Shown piece after piece: positions 18,381 through 26,584 of a DNA stretch of 64,000 nt. Made by a program: the position numbers and the translations under genes. The notes beneath the pieces are model-generated. The model was not told the origin of the DNA, did not search any database, and saw only the letters and a program-made list of their open reading frames with translations. This stretch comes from Rhizobium sp. BK316 (GTDB taxonomy: Bacteria > Pseudomonadota > Alphaproteobacteria > Rhizobiales > Rhizobiaceae): contig NZ_JACHZR010000005.1 in assembly GCF_014193695.1 (NCBI RefSeq), forward strand, positions 248,001 to 312,000, in the 5' to 3' direction. The stretch's first letter is position 1; every line of letters begins with the position of its first letter.

Positions 18381-19487
18381 TTAGATCTTGCCCGCGCGCT
18401 GCTGGATCATCATGAATGTATCGAACGTATATTCCGACAGCTGCATCCAGAGATAGGCGTCTCTCTTGAAAGCAGTCTGATCATCGTAGATTTTCCTGAA
18501 ATACTGGTTCGTGCCTGAGATTTCGCCGTAGATCCCCATCGCAGCCTGGAAGCAGGCTTCCATGATCTCCTGGCTGAACGGCCTCAGGGTCGCCCCCTCC
18601 GCAACAAGCTGCTTCAACGCGCTTGGGTTCTTCATGTCGTATTTCGCCAGCATGTTGGTGTTGGCGAAGGCGCAGGCGTCGTTGAGCGCCGCCTGATAGT
18701 GCTTCGGCAGGCTGCTCCATTTATCGAGATTGAAGAAGGCGTGCACCGTCGGGCCACCTTCCCACCAGCCCGGGTAATAATAGTACTTCGCCACCTTGTG
18801 GAAGCCGAGCTTCAGGTCGTCATACGGACCGACGAATTCTGCCGCATCAATCGTTCCCTTTTCGAGCGCCGGGTAGATGTCGCCGCCGGCGATCTGCTGC
18901 GGGATGACGCCGACCTTCTCCATAACACGGCCGGCGAGACCGGCAATGCGCATCTTGACACCCTTGAGATCATCGAGCGTGTTGATCTCCTTGCGGAACC
19001 AGCCGCCCATCTGGGCGCCGGTATTGCCGGCCGGCAGGGCATACATTCCCTGCGTGGCATAGAATTCGTTCATCAGCGTATTGCCGTTGCCCTGGTAAAA
19101 CCAGGCATTGGTCAGGCGGCTGTTCAGTCCGAACGGAATGGCCGTTCCGATCGCGTAGGTCGGGTCCTTGCCGACGAAATAATAGGACGTGGTGTGGGCT
19201 GCCTCAACGGTACCGGCGGCCACCGCATCGACGGCCTGCAGGCCCGGGACGATTTCACCGGCTGCGAAAGGCTGGATCGTGAAATTGCCATCCGTGGCAG
19301 CAGAAACATGCTTGGCGATATCTTCGGCGCCGCCATAGATCGTGTCCAGGCTCTTCGGAAACGACGAGGTCATACGCCAGGAAATCTTCGGGTTTTCCTG
19401 CGCAACTGCAGGCGCAGCCAATGCAGTTGCGGCAACGGCTCCGGCGCCGGCTGTTCCCGCCTTTTTCATAAATGAACGACGATCCAT
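18381..19487 (-). CDS. TRAP transporter substrate-binding protein (DctP/TakP-like)
   Basis: Periplasmic binding protein of 368 residues. It opens with a twin-arginine-type signal (DRRSFMKKAGTAGAGAVAATALAAPAVAQ), so export by Tat is likely. The mature part has the family segments SSFPKSLDTIYGGAE, MRIAGLAGRVMEKVGV, GTIDAAEFVGPYDD and GWWEGGP. These resemble TakP-type proteins that bind 2-oxo or other monocarboxylates, but the ligand is inference. It is encoded convergent to dctQM rather than in the same operon, with a shared terminator. ATG 19487 follows GGGAGG; an open frame to 19634 is not used. Confidence 0.92.
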   Translation of the reverse strand: MDRRSFMKKAGTAGAGAVAATALAAPAVAQENPKISWRMTSSFPKSLDTIYGGAEDIAKHVSAATDGNFTIQPFAAGEIVPGLQAVDAVAAGTVEAAHTTSYYFVGKDPTYAIGTAIPFGLNSRLTNAWFYQGNGNTLMNEFYATQGMYALPAGNTGAQMGGWFRKEINTLDDLKGVKMRIAGLAGRVMEKVGVIPQQIAGGDIYPALEKGTIDAAEFVGPYDDLKLGFHKVAKYYYYPGWWEGGPTVHAFFNLDKWSSLPKHYQAALNDACAFANTNMLAKYDMKNPSALKQLVAEGATLRPFSQEIMEACFQAAMGIYGEISGTNQYFRKIYDDQTAFKRDAYLWMQLSEYTFDTFMMIQQRAGKI

Positions 19488-19724
19488 CAAAAACCTCCCG
19501 TATAGATGGCACTGCGTGGCAATCCTCACCCCTACCCGCAGTAGGGGCAAAGCTAAGCATGGCGGAAGAAGCGTTTCAAGCTTTCGTCTATTAGTCTTTG
19601 GGATCACGACGCTTCTGTGGCGCGAGCCACACATCCATCGGAATCAGCAGCTTAGCAGCCAAGCGTTGACTTACCGCCCATTCTGGAGGCAGAAACGTCT
19701 GCTAGTGTTTTCTCCGGGACGAAA

Positions 19725-20504
19725 ATGACGAAACCGATCGTTGCTATTCCTGCCGATATCCGCATCCTCGATGGCGCAACCTGGCATGCGGCGCAGCATC
19801 AATATCTCCGCGCGGCCCTGAATGCCGCCGGCGTGATGGCTTTCATCATTCCCGCCTTCGAGGAAGGGTACGACACGGATGCGATCCTCGACCGGGTCGA
19901 CGGCGTGCTGGTATCCGGCTCAGCCAGCAATGTGCACCCCTCGCTCTACGGCCTCGAAGCTGCGGAAGCCGACGGCCCCTTTGACCCGGCCCGCGACGCC
20001 ACGAGCCTGCCGCTGATCCGCCGTGCCATCGACCGCGCCATTCCACTTCTTGCCATCTGCCGCGGCATTCAGGAATTGAACGTTGCCCTTGGCGGCTCGC
20101 TTGCCAGTGAAATCCAGGAGCAACCTGGCATCTGGGATCACCGTAAACCTGATGTCACGGATCGCGACCATATGTACGCGATCCGCCAGAGCGTTTTCAT
20201 CAGGGAAGGCTCCTGCATTGCTGGCATCGTCGGCGCCGGCGAGATCCGCGTGAACTCCCTGCATCGGCAGGCAATCGCCAGGACCGCGCCGCGCCTGCAG
20301 GTGGAAGCCACGGCAGAGGACGGCACGATCGAGGCCGTCTCCGTCATCGACGCCAAGGCCTTCGCCGTCGGCGTACAGTGGCATCCGGAATATTGGGCCG
20401 AGACCGACAAGCCTTCAAACAAGCTCTTCACCGCTTTCGGCGATGCTGTCAGGGGTTACGCCGCGAGCAGGCTGCCGCCGCTGCCGGCACAGGCAATCGG
20501 CTGA
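19725..20504 (+). CDS. Class I glutamine amidotransferase-like hydrolase (PuuD/gamma-Glu-GABA hydrolase family)
   Basis: Protein of 259 residues. Nucleophile region LLAICRGIQELNVALGGSL (Cys at about 110), catalytic His in GVQWHPEYWAE and the glutamate two residues on. These are the Cys-His-Glu triad of peptidase C26 enzymes. PuuD removes glutamate from gamma-glutamyl-GABA in putrescine breakdown; the other puu genes are not adjacent, so the exact substrate is open. It starts at ATG 19725 with only a modest ribosome site and is followed by a terminator. Confidence 0.87.
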   Translation: MTKPIVAIPADIRILDGATWHAAQHQYLRAALNAAGVMAFIIPAFEEGYDTDAILDRVDGVLVSGSASNVHPSLYGLEAAEADGPFDPARDATSLPLIRRAIDRAIPLLAICRGIQELNVALGGSLASEIQEQPGIWDHRKPDVTDRDHMYAIRQSVFIREGSCIAGIVGAGEIRVNSLHRQAIARTAPRLQVEATAEDGTIEAVSVIDAKAFAVGVQWHPEYWAETDKPSNKLFTAFGDAVRGYAASRLPPLPAQAIG

Positions 20505-20510
20505 AACAGA

Positions 20511-20538
20511 AAGGCCGCCGGATCGCGCCGACGGCCTT
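20511..20538. terminator. Terminator between convergent amidotransferase and aldo/keto reductase genes
   Basis: Stem AAGGCCG (20511-20517) with CGGCCTT (20532-20538), followed on the plus strand by TGTTTCTTTCT. It serves the plus-strand gene and possibly both. Confidence 0.7.
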
Positions 20539-20559
20539 GTTTCTTTCTGATCGAATGGC

Positions 20560-21591
20560 TCAGCGACCGCCTTCGATCTTGCGATGACGCTGATTGGCGC
20601 CATGGACGCCATAGGGATATTGCCCCGGTGTCGGCGCACTGATCTCATTGAGCTTCGCCGTCTCCTCCTCTGACAGCACCAGTTTCGCAGCCTCAAGATT
20701 GTCGGCAAGCTGTTCTGAGGTGCGGGCGCCGAGGATGACTGAGGTCACGGCCGGACGTGCCGCGACCCAGGCCAGTGCCACCTGAGCCATGCTGACACCG
20801 CGTGCCCTAGCGATCTCTTCGACAGCAGTGATGATGTCCCAGGTCCGCTCCTGCGCATTGCGGCCCGCATAGGCTTCGCCGCCACGGTTGGGATTTTCGC
20901 CGAGGCGCGTCGCACCCGTCGGCATCTCGTCACGTTTGTACTTACCGGTCAGCCAGCCGCCGCCGAGCGGTGACCATGGCAACAGACCCATGCCGGCATC
21001 CTTGCAGGCATCGACGATCTCGAGCTCGATGTCGCGCATCAGCAGGTTATATTGCGGCTGCAGCGTCACCGGAGGCGTATAGCCCTGGGCCTTGGCGATT
21101 TCGGAAGCCTTGGCAATATGCCAGCCGACATAGTTGGAGAAACCATAATAGCCGATCTTGCCGGCGCGAACAGCATCGTCGAGGAAGCGCAGCGTCTCCT
21201 CGATCGGCGTCAGGGCATCCCATGCATGCATCTGGTAGAGATCGATATGCTCGACGCCCAGACGGCGCAGCGAGTCGTTGAGCGCTTGATTGAGGTGACG
21301 GCGGGAAAGACCGATATCGTTCGGCCCGTCGCCCATCGGGAAGCGGCCCTTGGTGGCGATCACCGCCTGCTGTGCCTGCGTCGGGCGCGCCTTGAGCCAA
21401 CGGCCGATAATCTCCTCCGATGCACCGGCGCTGTAGACGTCTGCAGTATCGATGAAATTGCCGCCCCAGGCGAAGTAGTCGTCGAGCATCTTGAAGGAAG
21501 CCGCCTCATCGGATTCCTTCCCGAAAGTCATGGTACCCAGGCAATATGCGGTGACGACGGCCCCGCTGGGACCGAGCTTGCGATAATCCAT
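20560..21591 (-). CDS. Aldo/keto reductase
   Basis: Protein of 343 residues of the NADPH-dependent AKR barrel family, nearest to the YajO/PhdYZ-like group. The tetrad is visible: Asp and Tyr in DTADVYSAGASEEIIG, Lys in VIATKGRF, His in LYQMHAWD. Cofactor-binding loop residues lie near SVILGARTSEQLADNLEA. It reduces aldehydes or ketones; the substrate is unknown. ATG 21591 follows AAGGAGG. Probably monocistronic. Confidence 0.9.
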   Translation of the reverse strand: MDYRKLGPSGAVVTAYCLGTMTFGKESDEAASFKMLDDYFAWGGNFIDTADVYSAGASEEIIGRWLKARPTQAQQAVIATKGRFPMGDGPNDIGLSRRHLNQALNDSLRRLGVEHIDLYQMHAWDALTPIEETLRFLDDAVRAGKIGYYGFSNYVGWHIAKASEIAKAQGYTPPVTLQPQYNLLMRDIELEIVDACKDAGMGLLPWSPLGGGWLTGKYKRDEMPTGATRLGENPNRGGEAYAGRNAQERTWDIITAVEEIARARGVSMAQVALAWVAARPAVTSVILGARTSEQLADNLEAAKLVLSEEETAKLNEISAPTPGQYPYGVHGANQRHRKIEGGR

Positions 21592-21822
21592 TTCTGCCTC
21601 CTTCCAGAAAACGCCGGCTGCCGGCATGAAAAAACGCCGGGCGGAGCAGACGCTCCCCGATCAAATCGCTATGTATAAGCTTGAGACGGCGAAATGCCGC
21701 CGATGACAGTTACGGCCGCAACAAACGGGCGCGACCGGAGCTAACCATAGCCAATCCTTCCCGGCCGACCAAGTAGGGAAACGGGAAAAAGTCCAAGGGC
21801 AAAAAAGGAAAAAGCGAAAACT

Positions 21823-21840
21823 CCCTCCGCCTTCGGAGGG
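21823..21840 (-). terminator. Terminator after hydroxyacid dehydrogenase gene
   Basis: Hairpin CCCTCCG (21823-21829), four-base loop, CGGAGGG (21834-21840). On the minus strand it is followed by two T-rich runs. It lies 16 bases after the dehydrogenase stop. Confidence 0.8.
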
Positions 21841-21855
21841 GATGGCAGCGACGAG

Positions 21856-22812
21856 CTACGACTTGACGGGCGTTTCCGCCACCGGGGTAACCGGCTTGCC
21901 CTGTTCGAACCAGGTGATCAGGTTTGCGGCCACCAGATCCGCCATGGCATTACGCGTCGGCACCGAAGCCGAGGCTACATGCGGCAACAGGACCGTATTC
22001 GGCGCGGCCAACAATCCCGCCGGCACGTTCGGCTCGTCATAGAAAACGTCCAGGCCGGCAGCGCCGATCGCGCCTGCATTCAGCGCGGCAACCAGGTCAT
22101 CCTCATCCACCGTCCATCCACGGCCGACATTGACCAATACGCCATCAGGGCCGAGCGCGGCGAGAACCTCCGCATTAACAGTCTTGTGGGTTTGCGGCGT
22201 CTTCGGCACGATCGCAATCAGCGTGTCGACGGCCTCGGCGAGCCCCTTCAGCGTCGGCTGGTAATCATAGGGTGCATCGGCATGGCGCGAGCGGGTGTGA
22301 TAGCTGATCTTCACCTTGAAAGGTTCCAGCCGTTTGGCAATCTCTAGGCCGATACGTCCGAGGCCGTAGAGGCCGACATGCCGGCCCTTCAGCGAAAAGC
22401 GCGTCAGCGGATAGGAAGCGCCCGGCTTCCAGTTGCCGTCCCGCAGCCAGTTCTCCGCCTTGGGGATTTCGCGGATGGTGTTGAGCAGAAGCGCAATCGC
22501 CGTATCGGCAACCTCGTCGTTCAGCACGTCGGGCGTATTGGTGACGATGATGCCTTTCGAGCCTGCGAGCTTGGCATCGATGCCATCGTACCCGACGCCG
22601 AAACTGGCGACGATCTCGATAGAAGGCAACTGCTCGAACCAGGCAGCCGGAAAGGCTCCGCTGACTGCTACACCACGAATGCGTTTCGCCGTCTCGGCAT
22701 CGAGCTTCAGCGTCTCGTCACGATCGACGGCTGTCACCTCGAAGCGGTCCTTCAACTGGGTCAGAACGCGATCATGCATCTTCCCGGGAACGAGAACGGC
22801 AATACGGGACAT
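21856..22812 (-). CDS. D-2-hydroxyacid dehydrogenase (glyoxylate/hydroxypyruvate reductase-like)
   Basis: Protein of 318 residues. NAD(P)-binding loop GLYGLGRIGLEIAKRL (about 150-165), catalytic Arg in NVGRGWTVDEDDL, Glu in YDEPNVP and His in LLPHVASAS. This is the D-isomer 2-hydroxyacid dehydrogenase family, which reduces 2-oxoacids such as glyoxylate or hydroxypyruvate; the GhrB-like role is family-level inference. It lies 24 bases after the LacI regulator stop on the same strand, so the two probably form an operon. Confidence 0.88.
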   Translation of the reverse strand: MSRIAVLVPGKMHDRVLTQLKDRFEVTAVDRDETLKLDAETAKRIRGVAVSGAFPAAWFEQLPSIEIVASFGVGYDGIDAKLAGSKGIIVTNTPDVLNDEVADTAIALLLNTIREIPKAENWLRDGNWKPGASYPLTRFSLKGRHVGLYGLGRIGLEIAKRLEPFKVKISYHTRSRHADAPYDYQPTLKGLAEAVDTLIAIVPKTPQTHKTVNAEVLAALGPDGVLVNVGRGWTVDEDDLVAALNAGAIGAAGLDVFYDEPNVPAGLLAAPNTVLLPHVASASVPTRNAMADLVAANLITWFEQGKPVTPVAETPVKS

Positions 22813-22836
22813 GGCTTTTCCTCTTGGCTTCGGCGG

Positions 22837-23859
22837 TCAGCTACGCGGCCGATAGGGGCTGGTGGACTGGCGGATACGCATTTCCGGCTTGATGAGATGG
22901 ATGCCATCAGGCTCATGGCTGCCGGCAAGCCGATCAAGTAGGGCGCGGGCGGCAAGACGTCCAACCTCGGTCTGGCCGTTCCAGACAGTGGTCAGCGCCG
23001 GCGTTGCAATCGAGGCCTCTTCCAGGTCGTCATAGCCTGTGACCGAAATATCGCCGCCTGGCACCAGGCCGGCGCGGGCAATGCCGTTCATGAGGCCGAT
23101 AGCGACCAGATCGTTCCAGCAGACGGCCGCCGTCGGCTTCTGCGGCAGGGAAAGGAAATGCACCGCGGCTTCGAAACCGCCTTGCTTGGAACGCGGGCCG
23201 GGAATGCGCAGGTTCGGATCGACCTCGATGCCGGCCTTGCGCAGTGCATTGACATAGCCCTGATAACGGTCGCGTCCTGTCGAGGTCTGGTCCGTGCCGC
23301 CGATCATGGCGATCGTCCGATGGCCGAGGCCGATCAGGTGATTGGTGGCAAGCGAAATACCGTAGCTGTCGTCACCGCGATAGGTCGGCACATCCTGACT
23401 GTCCATGGAGCGGGCGACGAGGATCGCCGGCATGCCGTTCTCTTCCGCAAGCTGGATGTCTTCCGGCGGCGTACCGATCGCCGGCGACATGATCACCCCG
23501 TCGCCGCCGAGCTGCAGCAGGGTTTCGATGAAGGTGCGCTGCTTTTCGACGGAATCGTAATGGTTGGAAAGAATGAAAGTGTGTCGGCTGCGGTCGAGTT
23601 CGCTTTCGATCGCCTTCAGGATCTCCCCGTAGAACGGGTTCATGATGTCGTGGACGACCACGCCGATAATGCCGGAGCGCGAGGTACGAAGGCTGGCAGC
23701 GCGGCGATTGTAGATATAACCCAGTGCGCGGGCCTGTTCCTTGATCTTTTCGCGGGTATTGCCTGCCACGAGGGGACTATCGCGTAAGGCCAGGGAAACG
23801 GTCGCCGTTGATATGCCGAGCGTTTCGGCAATCGTCGAAAGCTTGATCTTCTGAGCCAC
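22837..23859 (-). CDS. LacI-family transcriptional regulator
   Basis: Protein of 340 residues: N-terminal helix-turn-helix (KLSTIAETLGISTATVSLALRDSP) and hinge, then a periplasmic-binding-like effector domain (about 60-335). It probably senses a sugar or sugar acid and controls the dehydrogenase gene 24 bases downstream. The start is GTG at 23859, 3 bases after GGAGGAGGAGA. The upstream strip 23921-23946 is strikingly A/T-rich, with CTTAAA and TTTAAG ends, and may contain the promoter or operator. Confidence 0.9.
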   Translation of the reverse strand: MAQKIKLSTIAETLGISTATVSLALRDSPLVAGNTREKIKEQARALGYIYNRRAASLRTSRSGIIGVVVHDIMNPFYGEILKAIESELDRSRHTFILSNHYDSVEKQRTFIETLLQLGGDGVIMSPAIGTPPEDIQLAEENGMPAILVARSMDSQDVPTYRGDDSYGISLATNHLIGLGHRTIAMIGGTDQTSTGRDRYQGYVNALRKAGIEVDPNLRIPGPRSKQGGFEAAVHFLSLPQKPTAAVCWNDLVAIGLMNGIARAGLVPGGDISVTGYDDLEEASIATPALTTVWNGQTEVGRLAARALLDRLAGSHEPDGIHLIKPEMRIRQSTSPYRPRS

Positions 23860-23978
23860 GTCTCCTCCTCCAGGCAACGCGTGAAGTCGATAACGGACTG
23901 CCGCAGCGCAGCGACAGCCTTAAAAAATTTAATTAAAAGATTTAAGCGGTGCAGGCAATTCGCCTTTTGAGGAAATTT

Positions 23979-24488
23979 TCAATCTTCCTCATCTTCGTCG
24001 ACATGCATCGCCTCGGCCTGCAGATTGCCATCGATCGCCTTCAGCAGACGCACCAGATTGCGGATTTCCTTTTCGGAAAAACCGGACGTCGCAAGCTTGT
24101 CGCAGGAGGAAGCGGCAAGCTCGATCGCCTGCACGCTGCCGCGGCCGAGTTCGGTGAGATAGACCTTGGTGAGCCGGGCATCCTCGGCATCGGGCTTGCG
24201 CTCGAGGAAGCCTTGCGCCTCCATGCGGCCGATGGTGCGGGTCATGGTGGGTGCCTTGACGCCAAGCTTCTGGGCAAGTCCGCCGGCGGTCATCCCGTCG
24301 CTTTCGGCAAGCGAAAGGATCACGCCGTCTTGGCCGGCATAAAGACCGCTTTCGAGCAGGTTGCGCGACAGGACCGTGCGCATGGAGCGGGCAGCCTGCG
24401 TCAAGGCCGGCGAAAGATCGACAATCGTGTATTCGGTCTGATCCTTCTTTTTCTTGTGCTTCTTGCCGTCCTTATGCTTCTTGCCCAT
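23979..24488 (-). CDS. MarR-family transcriptional regulator with charged tails
   Basis: Protein of 169 residues. The winged-helix core (about 45-140) contains GQDGVILSLAESDGMTAGGLAQKLGVKAPTMTRTIGRMEAQGFLERKPDAEDARLTKVYLTELG, the MarR pattern with the D-x-R wing. Unusual ends: a Lys/His-rich head (GKKHKDGKKHKKKKD) and an acidic C terminus (HVDEDEED). The His/Lys head could bind metal or nucleic acid, but that is speculation. ATG 24488 is chosen for its spacing from AAAGGG; ATG 24494 is possible. The regulated gene is unknown; the creatininase-family gene starts divergently 84 bases away and is a candidate. Confidence 0.88.
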   Translation of the reverse strand: MGKKHKDGKKHKKKKDQTEYTIVDLSPALTQAARSMRTVLSRNLLESGLYAGQDGVILSLAESDGMTAGGLAQKLGVKAPTMTRTIGRMEAQGFLERKPDAEDARLTKVYLTELGRGSVQAIELAASSCDKLATSGFSEKEIRNLVRLLKAIDGNLQAEAMHVDEDEED

Positions 24489-24571
24489 TGCCATCCCTTT
24501 GATCTTTAAGCACTGCCCAGGCTGCGCTATGACATTGCCCATCATCTCGTCATAAACAAGAGGCAACGCCC

Positions 24572-25363
24572 GTGTTGGTTCCGTCGTTCCGTTTCGAGGA
24601 CAATGATCCGGCGCTCGCTCCTGAGGCCCGTCACCACTGGATCGCGGTCCTGCCGCTCGGCGCCCATGAACAGCACGGTCCGCATCTGCCCTTCGAAACC
24701 GACACATTGATCGCGCAGGGTGTCGTCGACAGGCTGAAAACCGCCCTTCCGGCCGGTTTGCCCGTCACCGTACTCCCCATCGAATCGGTCGGCTACTCCT
24801 TAGAGCACATGGATGTTGAAGGAACGAAGACGCTCCCTTTCGATACAGCCGTAAAGCACTGGCTCGATATCGCTGAAAACCTCTCGACGCTCGGCATCCG
24901 CAAATTTGTGATGCTGAATGCCCATGGCGGCAACTCGCCGCTCATGACCATCGTCGCCACGGAAGCGCGCGTGCGCTTCAACATGCTGGCCGTCGCTACC
25001 AGCTGGACCCGCTTCGGCCTGCCGGAGGGCATCATTTCACCTCAGGAAAAGGCGATCGACATTCACGGCGGTGATATCGAAACATCCGTTATGCTGGCCT
25101 TATATCCGGACAGGGTGGATATGGAAAAAGCTGCCGATTTTCCCTCTCGCCAGACAGACTTTGCCGAGCGCTTCAAGCACCTGCGCGCCTATGGCCCGCA
25201 CGCTTTCGGCTGGAAGATGTCGGATCTCAATCCGCAGGGCGTGGCCGGCAATGCCGCTAAGGCCACGGCAAAAAAGGGCGAAGCGCTGATTACCCATGCC
25301 GTTAACGGGTTGGTCGAGCTGCTGCAGGATATCGACGCCTTCGACGCAGAAACGCTGCGATGA
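24572..25363 (+). CDS. Creatininase-family amidohydrolase
   Basis: Protein of 263 residues. Metal-binding signatures: GAHEQHGPHLPFETD (about 30-44), LNAHGGNSP (about 113) and DIHGGDIETS (about 165). These are the Zn/Mn ligands of the creatininase family, which includes creatinine amidohydrolase, riboflavin-pathway formamide hydrolases and MftE. The substrate cannot be told here. The start is GTG 24572 (MLVPSFRF), with AGAGG upstream. It is divergent from the MarR gene. Confidence 0.88.
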   Translation: MLVPSFRFEDNDPALAPEARHHWIAVLPLGAHEQHGPHLPFETDTLIAQGVVDRLKTALPAGLPVTVLPIESVGYSLEHMDVEGTKTLPFDTAVKHWLDIAENLSTLGIRKFVMLNAHGGNSPLMTIVATEARVRFNMLAVATSWTRFGLPEGIISPQEKAIDIHGGDIETSVMLALYPDRVDMEKAADFPSRQTDFAERFKHLRAYGPHAFGWKMSDLNPQGVAGNAAKATAKKGEALITHAVNGLVELLQDIDAFDAETLR

Positions 25364-25392
25364 CCATCCGGCTTTGCGCAAAGGGCAATGTG

Positions 25393-25404
25393 ATCTTATA
25401 ACAT
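25393..25404. promoter_or_regulatory. Candidate Zur box upstream of the COG0523 GTPase gene
   Basis: The core ATCTTATAACAT differs at one base from the perfect palindrome ATGTTATAACAT, the core I know for alphaproteobacterial Zur (zinc uptake regulator) sites. It lies 104 bases before the start of the zinc-type GTPase gene. The 12-bp core is not extended by flanking symmetry, so the call is inference. Confidence 0.5.
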
Positions 25405-25507
25405 ACAAAACCCTTTGAACTGCCGCTTCCAAGCGCCTATATGAAACCGACCCATTCAGGCCCCGCACTTTGCCCTCGGGGTCAAGGCCCTATTCTTCGA
25501 GGTTCTC

Positions 25508-26584
25508 ATGACCGACGCGATCCAGACACAGCAGAAGCCCATTCCCGTTACCGTGCTCACCGGTTATCTCGGCGCGGGTAAGACGACGCTGCTCAACCGC
25601 ATTCTTTCCGAAAATCACGGCAAGAAATATGCAGTCATCGTCAACGAGTTCGGCGAAATCGGCATCGACAACGACCTGATCGTCGAGTCCGATGAAGAAA
25701 TCTACGAAATGAACAATGGCTGTGTGTGCTGCACGGTCCGCGGCGACCTGATCCGTGTCGTCGAGGGCCTGATGCGCCGTCCCGGCCGTTTCGATGGCAT
25801 TATCGTCGAAACCACCGGTCTTGCCGATCCGGTTCCGGTTGCCCAGACATTCTTCATGGATGACGACGTGCGTGCCAAGACCGAGCTCGATGCCGTCGTC
25901 GCCCTCGTCGATGCCAAGCATCTGCCGCTGCGCCTGAAGGACAGCCGCGAGGCCGAGGACCAGATCGCCTTTGCCGATGTCGTCATCATCAACAAGACCG
26001 ACCTCGTGACGCCGGAAGAACTGGCTCAGATCGACGATATCGTGCGCGCCATCAACCCGGCCGCCCGCGTCTACAAGACCAGCCGCTCCGGCGTCGATCT
26101 CGCCCGCGTGCTGGATCAGGGCGCCTTCAATCTCGAGCGCGCTCTGGAGAACGATCCGCATTTCCTCGAGCACGGCCATGACGATCATGTCTGCGGCCCG
26201 GATTGCGACCATGACCACCATCATCACGATCATGACCACGATCATCATCACCATCACCACGGCGAGATGTCGGCCATCCATGACGTGACGGTTCAGTCCG
26301 TTTCGCTGCGCGGCGGCGAAATGAACCCGGAGCGCTTCTTCCCCTGGATCCAGAAGGTCACCCAGACGCAAGGCCCGAACATCCTGCGCCTCAAGGGCAT
26401 CATCGCCTTCAAGGATGACGCCGAGCGCTATGTCGTCCAGGGCGTGCACATGATCATCGAAGGCGACCACCAGCGTCCCTGGAAGGATGGCGAAAAGCAC
26501 GAGACCCGTCTCGTCTTCATCGGCCGCGATCTCGATCGCGCAAAGCTGGAAGAATCCTTCAAGGCGTGCGAGGCGGCCGCCTGA
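25508..26584 (+). CDS. COG0523 (CobW/YjiA/ZNG-like) GTP-dependent metallochaperone
   Basis: Protein of 358 residues. Walker A GYLGAGKTTLLNRIL (about 15), the metal-binding CxCC motif in NNGCVCCTVRGDL (about 72-76), Walker B/switch ETTGLADP, and NKTD specificity motif (about 161). A His/Asp-rich loop of about 30 residues (roughly 220-252) contains more than 15 His. The C-terminal CobW_C domain runs about 260-350. Such proteins deliver zinc or another metal using GTP; a His-rich loop favours zinc or nickel. The candidate Zur box upstream supports zinc. Its stop codon overlaps the next gene's start. It is not in a cobalamin cluster, so cobW itself is not claimed. Confidence 0.93.
   Translation: MTDAIQTQQKPIPVTVLTGYLGAGKTTLLNRILSENHGKKYAVIVNEFGEIGIDNDLIVESDEEIYEMNNGCVCCTVRGDLIRVVEGLMRRPGRFDGIIVETTGLADPVPVAQTFFMDDDVRAKTELDAVVALVDAKHLPLRLKDSREAEDQIAFADVVIINKTDLVTPEELAQIDDIVRAINPAARVYKTSRSGVDLARVLDQGAFNLERALENDPHFLEHGHDDHVCGPDCDHDHHHHDHDHDHHHHHHGEMSAIHDVTVQSVSLRGGEMNPERFFPWIQKVTQTQGPNILRLKGIIAFKDDAERYVVQGVHMIIEGDHQRPWKDGEKHETRLVFIGRDLDRAKLEESFKACEAAA

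Noticed and set aside
17049..18518. 489-codon open frame on the plus strand in a second frame of the TRAP permease gene
   Set aside because: Arg/His-rich low-complexity translation with no domain; the overlapping DctM gene fully explains the DNA.
26203..26268. CAT/GAC-rich tandem-looking repeat, considered as a repeat array or CRISPR
   Set aside because: It is the His/Asp-rich loop of the COG0523 GTPase, in frame, with no spacer-repeat regularity.
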